From Bacillus sp. FJAT-49711 (lineage in GTDB: Bacteria; Bacillota; Bacilli; Bacillales; Bacillaceae_C): a stretch of DNA of 64,000 nucleotides. Below, in pieces: positions 1-8,262 of the stretch. The position numbers and the translations under genes are program-made. How positions within the stretch are numbered: position 1 is the first letter of the stretch; every line of letters begins with the position of its first letter. The notes under the pieces are model-generated. The model was not told the origin of the DNA. It ran no database searches and saw only the letters and a list, made by a program, of their open reading frames with translations. Location: contig NZ_JAGYPL010000005.1 in NCBI RefSeq assembly GCF_018343715.1, positions 136,456-200,455 of the forward strand, in the 5' to 3' direction.

Positions 1-2
1 AC

Positions 3-128
3 TTTCTTAAAAATCAAACAGAGCGAGAAAAAATTCGCAAGCAAGGACAATTGGCTGTACAGCCTCACTCTTACAAAAACCGGGCTTCCTACATCATTGA
101 ATGTTTAAAAAAAGCAAAAATGATATAA
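3..128 (+). CDS. C-terminal end of a CgeB-like glycosyltransferase (partial)
   Basis: Only the last 41 codons are inside the window; the gene enters from the left edge and stops with TAA. The visible tail has the pattern ExREKIRKQGQ...HSYKNRASYI, which resembles the last helix of CgeB/family-1 type glycosyltransferases (a basic helix, a His-Thr/Ser-Tyr, then Arg). CgeB proteins act on spore-surface glycans in Bacillus, which fits the neighbouring glycosyltransferase and repeat protein. The fragment is short, so the family call is an inference from a weak pattern. It converges on the next gene and shares a hairpin terminator with it. Confidence 0.4.
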   Translation, partial: FLKNQTEREKIRKQGQLAVQPHSYKNRASYIIECLKKAKMI

Positions 129-130
129 AA

Positions 131-159
131 AATGGCCATTTATTTTTTTGTTGGCCATT
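131..159. terminator. Bidirectional terminator between convergent glycosyltransferase genes
   Basis: Inverted repeat AATGGCCA / TGGCCATT with a T-rich loop. It follows the + strand stop directly and contains the stop codon of the minus-strand gene, so it probably ends both transcripts. Confidence 0.6.
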
Positions 160-1243
160 CCGCCAATTTTCCCTCTAATAATCTTTTATTTCCAATCATT
201 CTTTCATCGTTCGGTCGATAAGAAAGGGCTATTTGATTATGTTCATATGACTTCTGATAATCGCCTAGCTTATAGTAGCAAGAACAAAGCTGCAAGTGCG
301 GAAGCCACGTCCAACAAGCTACATTATAGATGCCTAAACAATCTTTATCCCATTCCAATTCAGTTGCAAGATTATACCAAAAAGTGGCCTCTTGTATCTT
401 TTCTTCACTAAGAAACTTATAACCAATTCTGCAACAAAAATCTGCCCGAGGTTTTGCATATTTAAAAGATTTAAATGCAGTTTCAAGTTCTTTTTCATGT
501 TCACCTAACCTAAAATAACAATCTGCCAATCTACCACAGGCTATAATTTTATCTTCATTCAATCCTTCAGGTTCAGCAAGAAAACGTTCATATATGTTTA
601 TCGCTTCCTCATAGCTTTTATGGCGGCGCAGCTCATTGGCATAGTATAAAAGATCTCGAACGGAAAAATCTTTGCCTTCTTTCAACCGCTTTTCATATAT
701 TAATAAATTCCGGCTTGCCCGCCCTGGTTTACTTAAATGGGTTATGGCAATATCGCTATGATATACCGGCCCGGAAATTTCAAGATATTCATGGACCGGC
801 GATTTCCATTGAAAATATTTATTCGTTTTAACAAGTCGGTTTCTTCGTACCATTTGATAAGTTTCTCCGCCAGTTCCACGACCGACAATATAATCCATTG
901 TCACCGTATTAAAGAAAGGATTTAAGGTTTCCTTTAATTCCTTAAAAAGCTGTCTGTCTTTTTCATAAAGAATATCATCAGCATCTAGCCACATTGTATA
1001 TTCTTGAGAAGCAAACTGAAATGAATAATTTCTCGCTGCTGCAAAATCGTCTATCCAATCAAAATCAAAAATCTTGTCAGTAAATTGCATGGCTACTTCT
1101 TTTGTTTTATCTGTTGAACCAGTATCTACTATAATAATTTCCTCTACAAGATCCTTTATCGTTTCTAGGCATCTCCCTAGCGTATTTTCTTCATTCTTCA
1201 CGATCATGCATAAACTGATAGAAACCAAGTTGATCAACTCCAT
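140..1243 (-). CDS. Family 2 glycosyltransferase with C-terminal TPR helices (SunS-like architecture)
   Basis: Cytoplasmic glycosyltransferase: a GT-A domain in about residues 8-190, then tetratricopeptide-like helices to the C terminus. Visible GT2 marks are SLCMIVKNEEN at the start of the fold, IIIVDTGSTDKT for the nucleotide site, and the metal-binding WLDADD (Asp87-Asp90). This layout is shared with SunS, the S-glycosyltransferase that modifies a Cys of sublancin, and with many spore or surface glycosyltransferases; the acceptor cannot be read from sequence. The ATG start has no clear ribosome site. A TTG five codons in (1228) is preceded by GGAG at nine bases and gives the usual N terminus MVSISLCMIVKNE, so it may be the true start. 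It lies 44 bases downstream of the repeat-protein gene on the same strand, probably in one transcript. Confidence 0.85.
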   Translation of the reverse strand: MELINLVSISLCMIVKNEENTLGRCLETIKDLVEEIIIVDTGSTDKTKEVAMQFTDKIFDFDWIDDFAAARNYSFQFASQEYTMWLDADDILYEKDRQLFKELKETLNPFFNTVTMDYIVGRGTGGETYQMVRRNRLVKTNKYFQWKSPVHEYLEISGPVYHSDIAITHLSKPGRASRNLLIYEKRLKEGKDFSVRDLLYYANELRRHKSYEEAINIYERFLAEPEGLNEDKIIACGRLADCYFRLGEHEKELETAFKSFKYAKPRADFCCRIGYKFLSEEKIQEATFWYNLATELEWDKDCLGIYNVACWTWLPHLQLCSCYYKLGDYQKSYEHNQIALSYRPNDERMIGNKRLLEGKLAEWPTKK

Positions 1244-1287
1244 ATTAAAAGAAAAAACTTCTATATAAATAATAGAAGTTTTCTTCC

Positions 1288-2901
1288 TTAGTAAATTTTC
1301 TTGATTGCGATAAAAGCGATACTTTCATCAATCGGTGACAGGATAATGGCATTGCCAGTGATGTTTTGCAGCTGCAATATACTTGGGGCTTTCTCTATAC
1401 TTATAATCGTTTCAGCCGAATCAATATAGTAGTTTTCATCTGCCCCTTTATAATAAGTTGCTGGTGAGTTAATTCGGTCATCCATATTAATTGAAAAATG
1501 AGAAACTTCATCTGATAGTACATAATAGATGATTCGATAGTCTCCAGGTTCATACAAAGTTAGCTTACCGGCATAATCATAATAATAATCGTTTTGATTT
1601 TCTTCTTTAATCCAAACCTTATCAAAATGGACCGAGTCCAAATCATCTACTAGCTGGCCAATATCCCCAGTTGATACTAAAACCGCATCTGCACTCGCGA
1701 GATGCCCGATGATTTGAGGATAGTTTTTACTAACTAAATGATTTAGCTTTATGTGCTGCAAATCCGTATGGTTATTAAAAGCGTCTTCTTCCACTTCATC
1801 TACTGTATCTATTTCATAAGTTGGATTACTGTCTCGTGTTGGTTCACAATCGTGGGTTGGATCGCAATCTCTTGTTGGTTCGTGATCGCGAGTTGGTTCG
1901 TGATCGCGAGTTGGCTCGCAATCTCTCGTTGGTTCACAATCACGGGTCGGCTCACAGTCTCTTGTGGGTTCACAATCACGGGTCGGCTCGCAGTCTCTTG
2001 TGGGTTCACAATCACGGGTCGGCTCACAGTCTCTTTTGGGTTCACAATCACGGGTCGGCTCACAGTCTCTTGTGGGTTCACAATCATGAGTTGGATCGCA
2101 ATCTCTTGTGGGTTCGTGATCGCGGGTCGGCTCGCATTCTTCAGTTGGTTCACAATCGCGAGTTGGCTCACAGTCTCTTGTGGGTTCGTGATCGCGGGTT
2201 GGCTCGCATTCTTCAGTTGGTTCACAATCACGGGTCGGCTCACAATCTCTTGTGGGTTCGTGATCACTTGTTGGCTCAATCTCACCTAATGGACTGCAGT
2301 AGCAAATTGTTTTACAATTACATTTTCGTTTCTTTTCTCCATTTTGCGGTTCTTCATGATTATCAATTTCACATTGGATCCAATGTTCTGGTTTTAATGT
2401 ATTAGATACAATCATATATTCATGAGTCTCGATATTCATATTAGGAACTTTTTCTAATTGAACATTATTTAGAGTAATGTCAAAATTAGTTACCAAAACT
2501 GAACATTTCGAAATACTGTTATTATTGTTAATAATAAAGATATTACAGCAGATAAGCATTTTTATCGGTGTTTTTTTACAAGGATGTTTGAGTAGTACGA
2601 TGTTAAAATCGCTAAGCTCACACCTTAACTTCGAATTTGGAGGTACAATAATCGAAGTATTTTTTACCTGATGGATTTTAAGTTTTTTAGATTTATAACA
2701 TCCTTCATTATTCTTTATAAATATTTCAATGCTCCCACATATTGCCATTGTAATATTGGGATGCAGCTTGCTATGACCTACGTCTACTTGCTCCAATCTA
2801 CAATTTAAATCACCTTGGATTTCGAAAATATAATCATTCGAGTAGTTTTTTGTTCCTGCTCTCCCAATTTCATCGTTGGTTCTTTTTAAAACTTTATTCA
2901 T
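1288..2901 (-). CDS. Large repeat protein with Cys/His hexapeptide array, probable spore-surface protein
   Basis: 537 residues, no signal peptide. An N-terminal beta-rich part (1-185) is followed by a Cys-rich basic patch (KCNCKTICYC, about 193-202), 26 tandem hexapeptides (209-364, consensus EPTRDC), and a C-terminal domain of about 165 residues rich in Tyr, Asp and Ile. I do not recognise either globular domain. The sixth repeat position is Cys in 19 units and His in five. Start ATG follows GGAGGTGAC at nine bases. The glycosyltransferase just downstream suggests that Thr or Cys in the repeats is glycosylated. The CgeB-like fragment nearby and the general look suggest a spore coat or exosporium protein. 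Function is inference; the gene and the repeats are certain. Confidence 0.7.
   Translation of the reverse strand: MNKVLKRTNDEIGRAGTKNYSNDYIFEIQGDLNCRLEQVDVGHSKLHPNITMAICGSIEIFIKNNEGCYKSKKLKIHQVKNTSIIVPPNSKLRCELSDFNIVLLKHPCKKTPIKMLICCNIFIINNNNSISKCSVLVTNFDITLNNVQLEKVPNMNIETHEYMIVSNTLKPEHWIQCEIDNHEEPQNGEKKRKCNCKTICYCSPLGEIEPTSDHEPTRDCEPTRDCEPTEECEPTRDHEPTRDCEPTRDCEPTEECEPTRDHEPTRDCDPTHDCEPTRDCEPTRDCEPKRDCEPTRDCEPTRDCEPTRDCEPTRDCEPTRDCEPTRDCEPTRDHEPTRDHEPTRDCDPTHDCEPTRDSNPTYEIDTVDEVEEDAFNNHTDLQHIKLNHLVSKNYPQIIGHLASADAVLVSTGDIGQLVDDLDSVHFDKVWIKEENQNDYYYDYAGKLTLYEPGDYRIIYYVLSDEVSHFSINMDDRINSPATYYKGADENYYIDSAETIISIEKAPSILQLQNITGNAIILSPIDESIAFIAIKKIY
1810..2277 (-). repeat. Minisatellite of 26 18-base units encoding EPTRDC hexapeptides
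   Basis: In-frame 18-base tandem repeat inside the gene above. Because the unit is a multiple of three, long open frames appear in other frames of both strands here; they are artefacts. Units 2-5 and 6-9 have the same order of variants (RDC, RDC, EEC, RDH), a 72-base higher-order copy. The order RDC, DPTHDC, RDC/RDS occurs at units 10-12 and again at 23-25. Confidence 0.95.
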
Positions 2902-3043
2902 CTTTTATTTGTCACCTCCATAAAGAAAAAACAGGCTCTTGCTCATATCTTACGAAGGCGTTTGCCATTTTGTATAGGCCGCATATCCAAAAATGACAAA
3001 TATAATTCATCAACTCATCGAAAAAGAATTTATATGAAATGGG

Positions 3044-3553
3044 TTAATTAAATGTTCGAGCCCATATGAGATGATGCTCTCCCTTTCCCCAATAATCATG
3101 AAGAATGATTGAGGGCTCTCCTAATACATGTTTCCAATATTGTTGGGAACTTGAAAAGCCTGCATCTAAATAATATTGTTCTTGGCCTAAACGAACTAAT
3201 TCCTTTTTAATTTGCTGGAACATAAATTTACCTATTCCTTTCCGTTGAAAACTTGGAAGTATATACACGCAACCAACTTCATATCTATTTTCAACTATAC
3301 CAACGTGATCGGTTATGAATTCATTTGGTTTTGTAAGTGCGATTGTACCAACAATTTGATTATGAATTTCTGTCACGAAAAATAACGTTTTACCATTAAG
3401 CAAATTATCTTGTACTATACGATTTAGTCGCTCAACTTCAGTTTCAATAAGTTCAGAGCTCTTCTTTTCTCTTGTGACCAAGTCCTTTAAACAACTTTGA
3501 AATAAATCATCCAGCTCTACAATGTCTCTCTCTTTTATTTTTCTAAATTGCAT
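3044..3553 (-). CDS. GNAT family N-acetyltransferase
   Basis: Acetyl-CoA dependent N-acetyltransferase of about 169 residues. The acetyl-CoA binding motif A is clear: VYILPSFQRKGIGKFMFQQIKKE, with Q/R-x-x-G-x-G. The substrate is unknown. An ATG 15 bases upstream is also open, but the chosen ATG has GGAGG eight bases before it and gives the natural N terminus MQFRKIKERD. It stands alone, divergent from the efflux gene to its right. Confidence 0.85.
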   Translation of the reverse strand: MQFRKIKERDIVELDDLFQSCLKDLVTREKKSSELIETEVERLNRIVQDNLLNGKTLFFVTEIHNQIVGTIALTKPNEFITDHVGIVENRYEVGCVYILPSFQRKGIGKFMFQQIKKELVRLGQEQYYLDAGFSSSQQYWKHVLGEPSIILHDYWGKGEHHLIWARTFN

Positions 3554-3701
3554 ATCATTTTCCTCCATAATAAACTACTCTTGAAGTATTCTTTCATGTT
3601 AAATCACTTCATACTATTGTATAATTAAAAACATTGATGAAATAAGGAACTGTCAGATGTTTTTATAGACAAACACTCATGTTAAGGTACGGTGTATATA
3701 T

Positions 3702-4925
3702 TTGAATATAAAAAAGAATAAACGATTTGGCTTAGTTGTGCTGCTCGGCACATTGGCAGCCATGGGCCCACTTACAATCGATATGTATTTACCTTCATTT
3801 CCAACAATCGCAGCTTTTTATGAAACAAATGCCTCACTTGTTCAGTTTAGTTTAACAGCTTGCTTACTTGGGCTAGGAACCGGGCAAATCATTATTGGAC
3901 CGATGAGCGATATTCGAGGTAGACGAAAACCATTGATCACTTTTCTATCATTATATTTTATCGCTTCCGTCGCCTGTGCCTTCGCTCCCAATATTTATGT
4001 ATTTTTAGCAGCACGGTTTACACAAGGATTTGCTGCTGCATCAGGAATCGTAATTTCACGGGCAATTGTCCGCGATCTTTATAGTGGAAGAGAGCTTACG
4101 AAATTCTTTTCATTGCTGATGCTGATAAATAATCTGGCTCCCATATTAGCTCCTATTGCCGGCGGACTCATTCTTAAATTCACAGAGTGGAAAGGTGTTT
4201 TCATTGTTTTAGGTGTAATTGGTGTTCTCCTAGTAAGTTTAGTGTCTATGAAACTAGAAGAAACATTGCCAGCAAAAAACCGGGTGCCCAGCAATATTGG
4301 ACAAACGTTTAAAAATTTCCGATCCCTTATTTTAGATCGACAATTCGCAGGCTATGCTTTGGCTCAAGGATTTACTGTTGCAGGAATCTTTGCCTACGTA
4401 TCAGGCACACCATTTGTTTATCAAAATATTTATGGAGTTTCTCCACAATTATTTAGTATTTTGTTTGGTATGAACGGTTTAGGAATTATGATAGGAACGC
4501 AGGTAGTTGGTAGATTATCAGATTACATTTCAGAAAAGAAATTTTTAAAAGCAGGCTTATTTATGTCAAGTGCTGCCAGCATCTCTTTATTAATCGTTTT
4601 ATTACTAAAAGGTCCGCTAGTTGCTGTAGTGATATCGCTTTTCTTCTTTGTTTCATCCATTGGCATTATTTCTACTTCATCTTTTTCACTTGCAATGGAT
4701 TCTCAAGGCCATGTAGCTGGCAGCGCAGCAGCATTATTAGGTTTACTACCTTATATTTTGGGCTCCATATCCGCGCCTCTTGTTGGAATTGCAGGCGAAA
4801 ATACGGCATTGCCAATGGGAATCATTATTTTTATCGCTAGTTCACTGGCTCTTCTTTCTTATTTTGGATTAGCTAGAAGAAAATCAAAAGTTCATAAAAA
4901 TGTTGGCCAAGTAAACCCGCTCTAG
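3702..4925 (+). CDS. Bcr/CflA family multidrug efflux MFS transporter
   Basis: Inner-membrane drug/proton antiporter of 407 residues with twelve predicted helices. It begins with the Bcr/CflA signature GTLAAMGPLTIDMYLPSFP in helix 1. MFS motif A (MSDIRGRRKP) lies between helices 2 and 3. It is full length for the family. The start is a TTG with a weak AAGG some 14 bases upstream. The stop codon sits in the loop of a strong terminator. Substrate unknown; relatives export bicyclomycin, chloramphenicol or sulfonamides. Confidence 0.9.
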   Translation: MNIKKNKRFGLVVLLGTLAAMGPLTIDMYLPSFPTIAAFYETNASLVQFSLTACLLGLGTGQIIIGPMSDIRGRRKPLITFLSLYFIASVACAFAPNIYVFLAARFTQGFAAASGIVISRAIVRDLYSGRELTKFFSLLMLINNLAPILAPIAGGLILKFTEWKGVFIVLGVIGVLLVSLVSMKLEETLPAKNRVPSNIGQTFKNFRSLILDRQFAGYALAQGFTVAGIFAYVSGTPFVYQNIYGVSPQLFSILFGMNGLGIMIGTQVVGRLSDYISEKKFLKAGLFMSSAASISLLIVLLLKGPLVAVVISLFFFVSSIGIISTSSFSLAMDSQGHVAGSAAALLGLLPYILGSISAPLVGIAGENTALPMGIIIFIASSLALLSYFGLARRKSKVHKNVGQVNPL

Positions 4926-4940
4926 ATGAGCGGGTTTTTT
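4914..4940 (+). terminator. Rho-independent terminator of the Bcr/CflA gene
   Basis: Perfect 9-bp stem AACCCGCTC / GAGCGGGTT with a 5-base loop that contains the TAG stop, followed by a run of six T. Confidence 0.9.
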
Positions 4941-5035
4941 ATATTTGGATAACGGTTCAGGGACAATCACCTAAATGATGGAATGGAGTATATTAACTTA
5001 AAAAACTTTATTTAGATTCAAGGAGAGAAGATAAA

Positions 5036-5701
5036 ATGTTCTATTTTCGAAATATGTTGCCTACGTATACTCAGCCCATTTATTGGGGTCCAATTTCACA
5101 ATATACAGCACCCGTAAGATACGTGTTATCAAAATCAGCCACAGAACCGAGCAAACAATTAATAAGAAAAAATGAAGTTGATTTTCTTAGTATGAACCGC
5201 CTACTCTGGGAAGAACATGTTAATTGGACGAGAATGACGATCATTTCTATTGTGTTTAATCTACCTGATTTACAATTTGTACAAGAGCGCCTTTTACGAA
5301 ATGCAACTGATTTAGGAAATTGTATAAGACCTTTCTATGGTAATCACATTGCAGATCAATACGCCATGCTCATAAAGGAACACTTAGTACTAGCAGCAGA
5401 ATTAGTAACAGCATCTGTTAGAGGAGATACTAAAACAGCTGCTGAAAAAAATAAACAATGGTACCGGAATGCAGATGATATAGCTGCTTTTTTAAGTAAT
5501 ATTAATCCGTATTTGGGAGAAGAAGATGTAAGAAACATGTTCTATATGCATTTAAATTTAACGAAAGATGAAGCTGTAAAAATGATTCAAAGGGATTATA
5601 GAGCTGATGTAGCAGTATTTGATGAAATTGAAGCGCAAGCACTCGGAATGTCTGATATGATAGCGGAAGCAATTGTAAAGCAGTTTCCTGGTCGATTCTA
5701 G
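5036..5701 (+). CDS. Conserved Bacillus helical protein of unknown function (often misnamed acetylglutamate kinase)
   Basis: 221 residues, mostly helical, with no signal peptide and no kinase motifs. The N terminus MFYFRNMLPTYTQPIYWGP and the motifs LWEEHVNWTRMTIIS and YGNHIADQYAMLIKEHL suggest a small all-alpha family found in Bacillus, frequently labelled acetylglutamate kinase without basis. Conserved His and Glu could bind metal, but that is speculative. Start ATG follows AAGGAGAGAAG. Monocistronic, with its own terminator. Confidence 0.65.
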   Translation: MFYFRNMLPTYTQPIYWGPISQYTAPVRYVLSKSATEPSKQLIRKNEVDFLSMNRLLWEEHVNWTRMTIISIVFNLPDLQFVQERLLRNATDLGNCIRPFYGNHIADQYAMLIKEHLVLAAELVTASVRGDTKTAAEKNKQWYRNADDIAAFLSNINPYLGEEDVRNMFYMHLNLTKDEAVKMIQRDYRADVAVFDEIEAQALGMSDMIAEAIVKQFPGRF

Positions 5702-5711
5702 AAGTTTATGG

Positions 5712-5746
5712 AACAATGGGATGGTAACGAATTCCATTGTTTTTTG
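5712..5746 (+). terminator. Terminator after the conserved helical protein gene
   Basis: AACAATGG / CCATTGTT stem followed by a T-rich run (TTTTTTG), 10 bases past the stop codon. Confidence 0.75.
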
Positions 5747-5901
5747 TGAGAAGGGCAGCCGTACTATACTGCCTTCCTTTTGCTTAGTTTTTTGATTTAT
5801 GACACTAATGCAAGCAAATACTACAAGACACCCCTTTGGACACCATATCCCTTATTGGCTATAATCAAATTGAAAAGAATGAAAAAGGGGAGTTGTTCAC
5901 A

Positions 5902-6372
5902 GTGTACAGAAAAGTCGAGGATTTTGTAAACGATTGGAATGTTGCTTCTGCTGGAACATTAAATGTATTTAAAGCGATGACGAATGATAAGATGGATCAA
6001 GCCATCGTACCTGGTCATAGTAGCCTTGGGTGGTTAGCTTGGCACTTAGTTGGCGCCGCTGGTGCATTCGGCCATTTTGCCGGCCTTAACATTCCTGGTC
6101 CTACCCGAGATCAACCAATCCCTACAAATGCATCAGAAATAGTGGATGCTTATGAAAAGGTCATCGACGCGTTTAAGAAAGAAATATCTAAGCTATCTGA
6201 TGAATCTTTACTTGAAGAGGTTACAGGATTCGGTAGTCCTACACTTCGTGGAGCACTTTTACGTGCATTAATTGATCACCAAACCCACCACCGCGGACAA
6301 ATGACCGTTTTGCTTCGCCAAGCAGGATTAACTGTACCGCCTGTAATGGGACCAACAAAGGAAATGCAATAA
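5902..6372 (+). CDS. DinB family protein
   Basis: Four-helix-bundle protein of the DinB/YfiT superfamily, 156 residues. Members bind a metal through three His, and some are thiol-dependent transferases, but most are uncharacterised. The expected ligands are visible: His in LAWHL and the pair in DHQTHHRGQM. The frame is open further upstream, but GTG 5902 is chosen because AAAGGGGAG lies nine bases before it and the family N terminus (YRKVEDFVNDWN) begins here. Monocistronic. Confidence 0.85.
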   Translation: MYRKVEDFVNDWNVASAGTLNVFKAMTNDKMDQAIVPGHSSLGWLAWHLVGAAGAFGHFAGLNIPGPTRDQPIPTNASEIVDAYEKVIDAFKKEISKLSDESLLEEVTGFGSPTLRGALLRALIDHQTHHRGQMTVLLRQAGLTVPPVMGPTKEMQ

Positions 6373-6379
6373 TTTCTTT

Positions 6380-6400
6380 CCACCTTTCATAGGTGGTTTC
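6380..6400 (+). terminator. Weak terminator after dinB-like gene
   Basis: Six-bp stem CCACCT / AGGTGG with a 5-base loop, followed by TTTC only; the T tract is short. Confidence 0.45.
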
Positions 6401-6475
6401 TGCCTGTATCATTATTTTAATTTTAAAAATTTCTATGAAAGACTTTTATTATACTAAAAGAAGGGAAGCGATTTC

Positions 6476-7300
6476 ATGCAATACATAACATTAAACAATG
6501 AGGTTCGTGTTCCGCAATTAGGCTACGGGGTATGGAAGGTGCCTAATGAAGAAGCCGCAAATGCAGTGGAACAAGCAATCTATGCTGGCTATCGTTTAAT
6601 TGATACAGCGATGATTTATCGAAATGAAGTTGGGGTTGGAGAGACACTTGCCAAAAATATCTTGCCGCGTGAGGATTTATTCATAACAACAAAAGTTTGG
6701 AATGCGGACCAAGGTTATGAAAATACATTAAAGGCTTTTGATGAAAGTCTTGAAAAACTTGGACTTGATTATGTGGACCTCTATTTAATCCACTGGCCAA
6801 CGCCTAAATTTGATCAATATGTGGACACATACAAAGCGCTGGAAAAAATCTATAAAGATGGACGTGCAAAAGCTATTGGTGTTTGCAACTTTGAGATAGA
6901 ACATCTCGAGAGAATCATGAATGAATGTGAAGTTGTACCGGCAGTGAACCAAGTAGAGTGTCACCCATATTTACAACAAAAAGAATTAAAGGAATTTTGT
7001 AAAAAACACGGCATTTATTTGGAGGCATATAGTCCGTTAATGAACGGAACAAAGGTATTAGAAGATCCGGTCATTAAAGAATTAGCTGAGCAATACGGAA
7101 AAACACCGGCCCAAGTCATTCTACGCTGGCAGCTACAGACGGATGTCATCGTGATTCCAAAAACAGTAACACCTTCACGCATGGAAGAAAATATTGATAT
7201 TTTTGATTTTGAATTAAGTGATGCGGATATGGACAAGATTGCAGCTATAGACCGCGGCGAGCGTCATAATGCAGATCCTAATGAAATGCATATGCGTTAA
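6476..7300 (+). CDS. Aldo/keto reductase (AKR5-like)
   Basis: NADPH-dependent reductase of aldehydes and ketones, 274 residues, complete TIM barrel. The catalytic tetrad is present: Asp43 and Tyr48 in DTAMIYRNE, Lys73 in TTKVWN, His106 in LIHWPTP. The cofactor loop IPKTVTPSRMEEN is present. It is close to Bacillus YvgN/YtbE methylglyoxal reductases. Start ATG follows GAAGGGAAG. Two hairpin terminators follow. Confidence 0.92.
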   Translation: MQYITLNNEVRVPQLGYGVWKVPNEEAANAVEQAIYAGYRLIDTAMIYRNEVGVGETLAKNILPREDLFITTKVWNADQGYENTLKAFDESLEKLGLDYVDLYLIHWPTPKFDQYVDTYKALEKIYKDGRAKAIGVCNFEIEHLERIMNECEVVPAVNQVECHPYLQQKELKEFCKKHGIYLEAYSPLMNGTKVLEDPVIKELAEQYGKTPAQVILRWQLQTDVIVIPKTVTPSRMEENIDIFDFELSDADMDKIAAIDRGERHNADPNEMHMR

Positions 7301-7315
7301 TTATGTTATTGTAAA

Positions 7316-7343
7316 AAAGGCTGTTCACTGACAGCCTTTCAGA
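7316..7343 (+). terminator. First terminator after aldo/keto reductase
   Basis: Perfect stem AAAGGCTGT / ACAGCCTTT, 6-base loop, then a short T stretch. Confidence 0.75.
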
Positions 7344-7353
7344 TTGACGACAA

Positions 7354-7388
7354 AGGGCATCGAGCGTAGCTCTCTCGATGTCTTTTTT
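7354..7388 (+). terminator. Second terminator after aldo/keto reductase
   Basis: Stem CATCGAG / CTCGATG extended by AAAG / TCTTT, followed by TCTTTTTT. Tandem with the previous hairpin. Confidence 0.7.
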
Positions 7389-7657
7389 GATTTTTGGAAG
7401 GTAATAGTAGTTAAGTGACGAATCTTATAATCGCAAGAATCATTATAGAACACGAAATTGGATAATCATTTTAGCCGAGACAATCTGGTGCCCTGATTAA
7501 CCCCTTCCATTCTAGCTATCCATTCATTCCCTCCCTTTCAATGGTTCATATTAAGAGATCTCCTACTATTTAATAGCACATTTTCTCTCATATCCAATCA
7601 ATCTTTTAATTTTAATCATATGATTTACTAGTTCAATAAGAAAGGGGGAGATATTCT
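7389..7657 (+). other. Intergenic region upstream of the spore-coat-like gene
   Basis: AT-rich, no convincing ORF or RNA. A sporulation promoter was looked for; CATAT stretches occur near 7559-7622 but none matches SigK or SigE well. It ends in the AAGGGGGAG ribosome site of the next gene. Confidence 0.4.
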
Positions 7658-8089
7658 ATGGGTTTAAGACCAATGTGCTGCGGAATTTCGCTAGGCAATA
7701 ATAGTAGTCCCTTACCCACTTTGCCATCGGATGGGACAGGTATGCTTATTTCAACAGTAACCGTAACGGTGAATGAGCCTTCGGATGCAGTTGGATTGAT
7801 CGTCTCAATATGGTCGGATACTTCTTCATCAACGGTAGTAGGTACTCCACTTCAAGCTAATGTTATAAGATTTAACATTACCCGAACTTCTGATAATTTC
7901 ATGGTCAGAGATGTACAAAATACTGATTTTGATGAGATGACTACCACTTTTACAGCCATCGATATGCCTGGTACAGGGACATTTACCTATACTTTATTTG
8001 GAAATATCGTACGTTCAACCTCACCTGGACAAAATGAGAATATCCTTGATGTTACTTTAACAGCTGAGACACTTAATATTGTTTCTTAA
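7658..8089 (+). CDS. Small beta-rich protein, possible exosporium/spore surface component
   Basis: 143 residues, no signal peptide. The N terminus MGLRPMCCGISLGNN has a Cys pair; the rest is alternating beta-strand sequence rich in Thr, Ser and Val (LISTVTVTVNEPSDAVGLIVSIW...). This composition resembles the BclA/ExsC-type beta domains of spore surface proteins, but I cannot name the family. Strong ribosome site AAGGGGGAG. A 20-bp stem terminator separates it from katX, another sporulation gene. Confidence 0.6.
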   Translation: MGLRPMCCGISLGNNSSPLPTLPSDGTGMLISTVTVTVNEPSDAVGLIVSIWSDTSSSTVVGTPLQANVIRFNITRTSDNFMVRDVQNTDFDEMTTTFTAIDMPGTGTFTYTLFGNIVRSTSPGQNENILDVTLTAETLNIVS

Positions 8090-8131
8090 AATGTACTTAA
8101 CAGGCTTATATGAATTCTTTTTGTAATAACA

Positions 8132-8178
8132 AAAAAGGTATAACTACCTCAATTTATATGAGGTGGTTATACCTTTTT
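8132..8178. terminator. Strong bidirectional terminator between the coat-like gene and katX
   Basis: 20-base arms AAAAAGGTATAACTACCTCA and TGAGGTGGTTATACCTTTTT (one wobble position), loop of 7; A-run and T-run flank it so it works both ways. Confidence 0.9.
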
Positions 8179-8262
8179 ACATTTACGAACGTCTCGAATA
8201 GAAAATCTTGTTTTTCTTGACTTCCTACTTTTTTTTAAAAAAATAGCTTATATGTCCTAATA

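Noticed and set aside
1753..2405. Three long open frames overlapping the hexapeptide repeat on both strands
   Set aside because: They exist only because an 18-base unit keeps every frame open; no ribosome sites and composition is a shadow of the real gene.
5036..5701. Acetylglutamate kinase
   Set aside because: The name is common for this family in databases, but no amino-acid-kinase motif is present.
7389..7657. SigK or SigE promoter for the coat-like gene
   Set aside because: CATAT-containing stretches were found but spacing and the second element did not fit either consensus.
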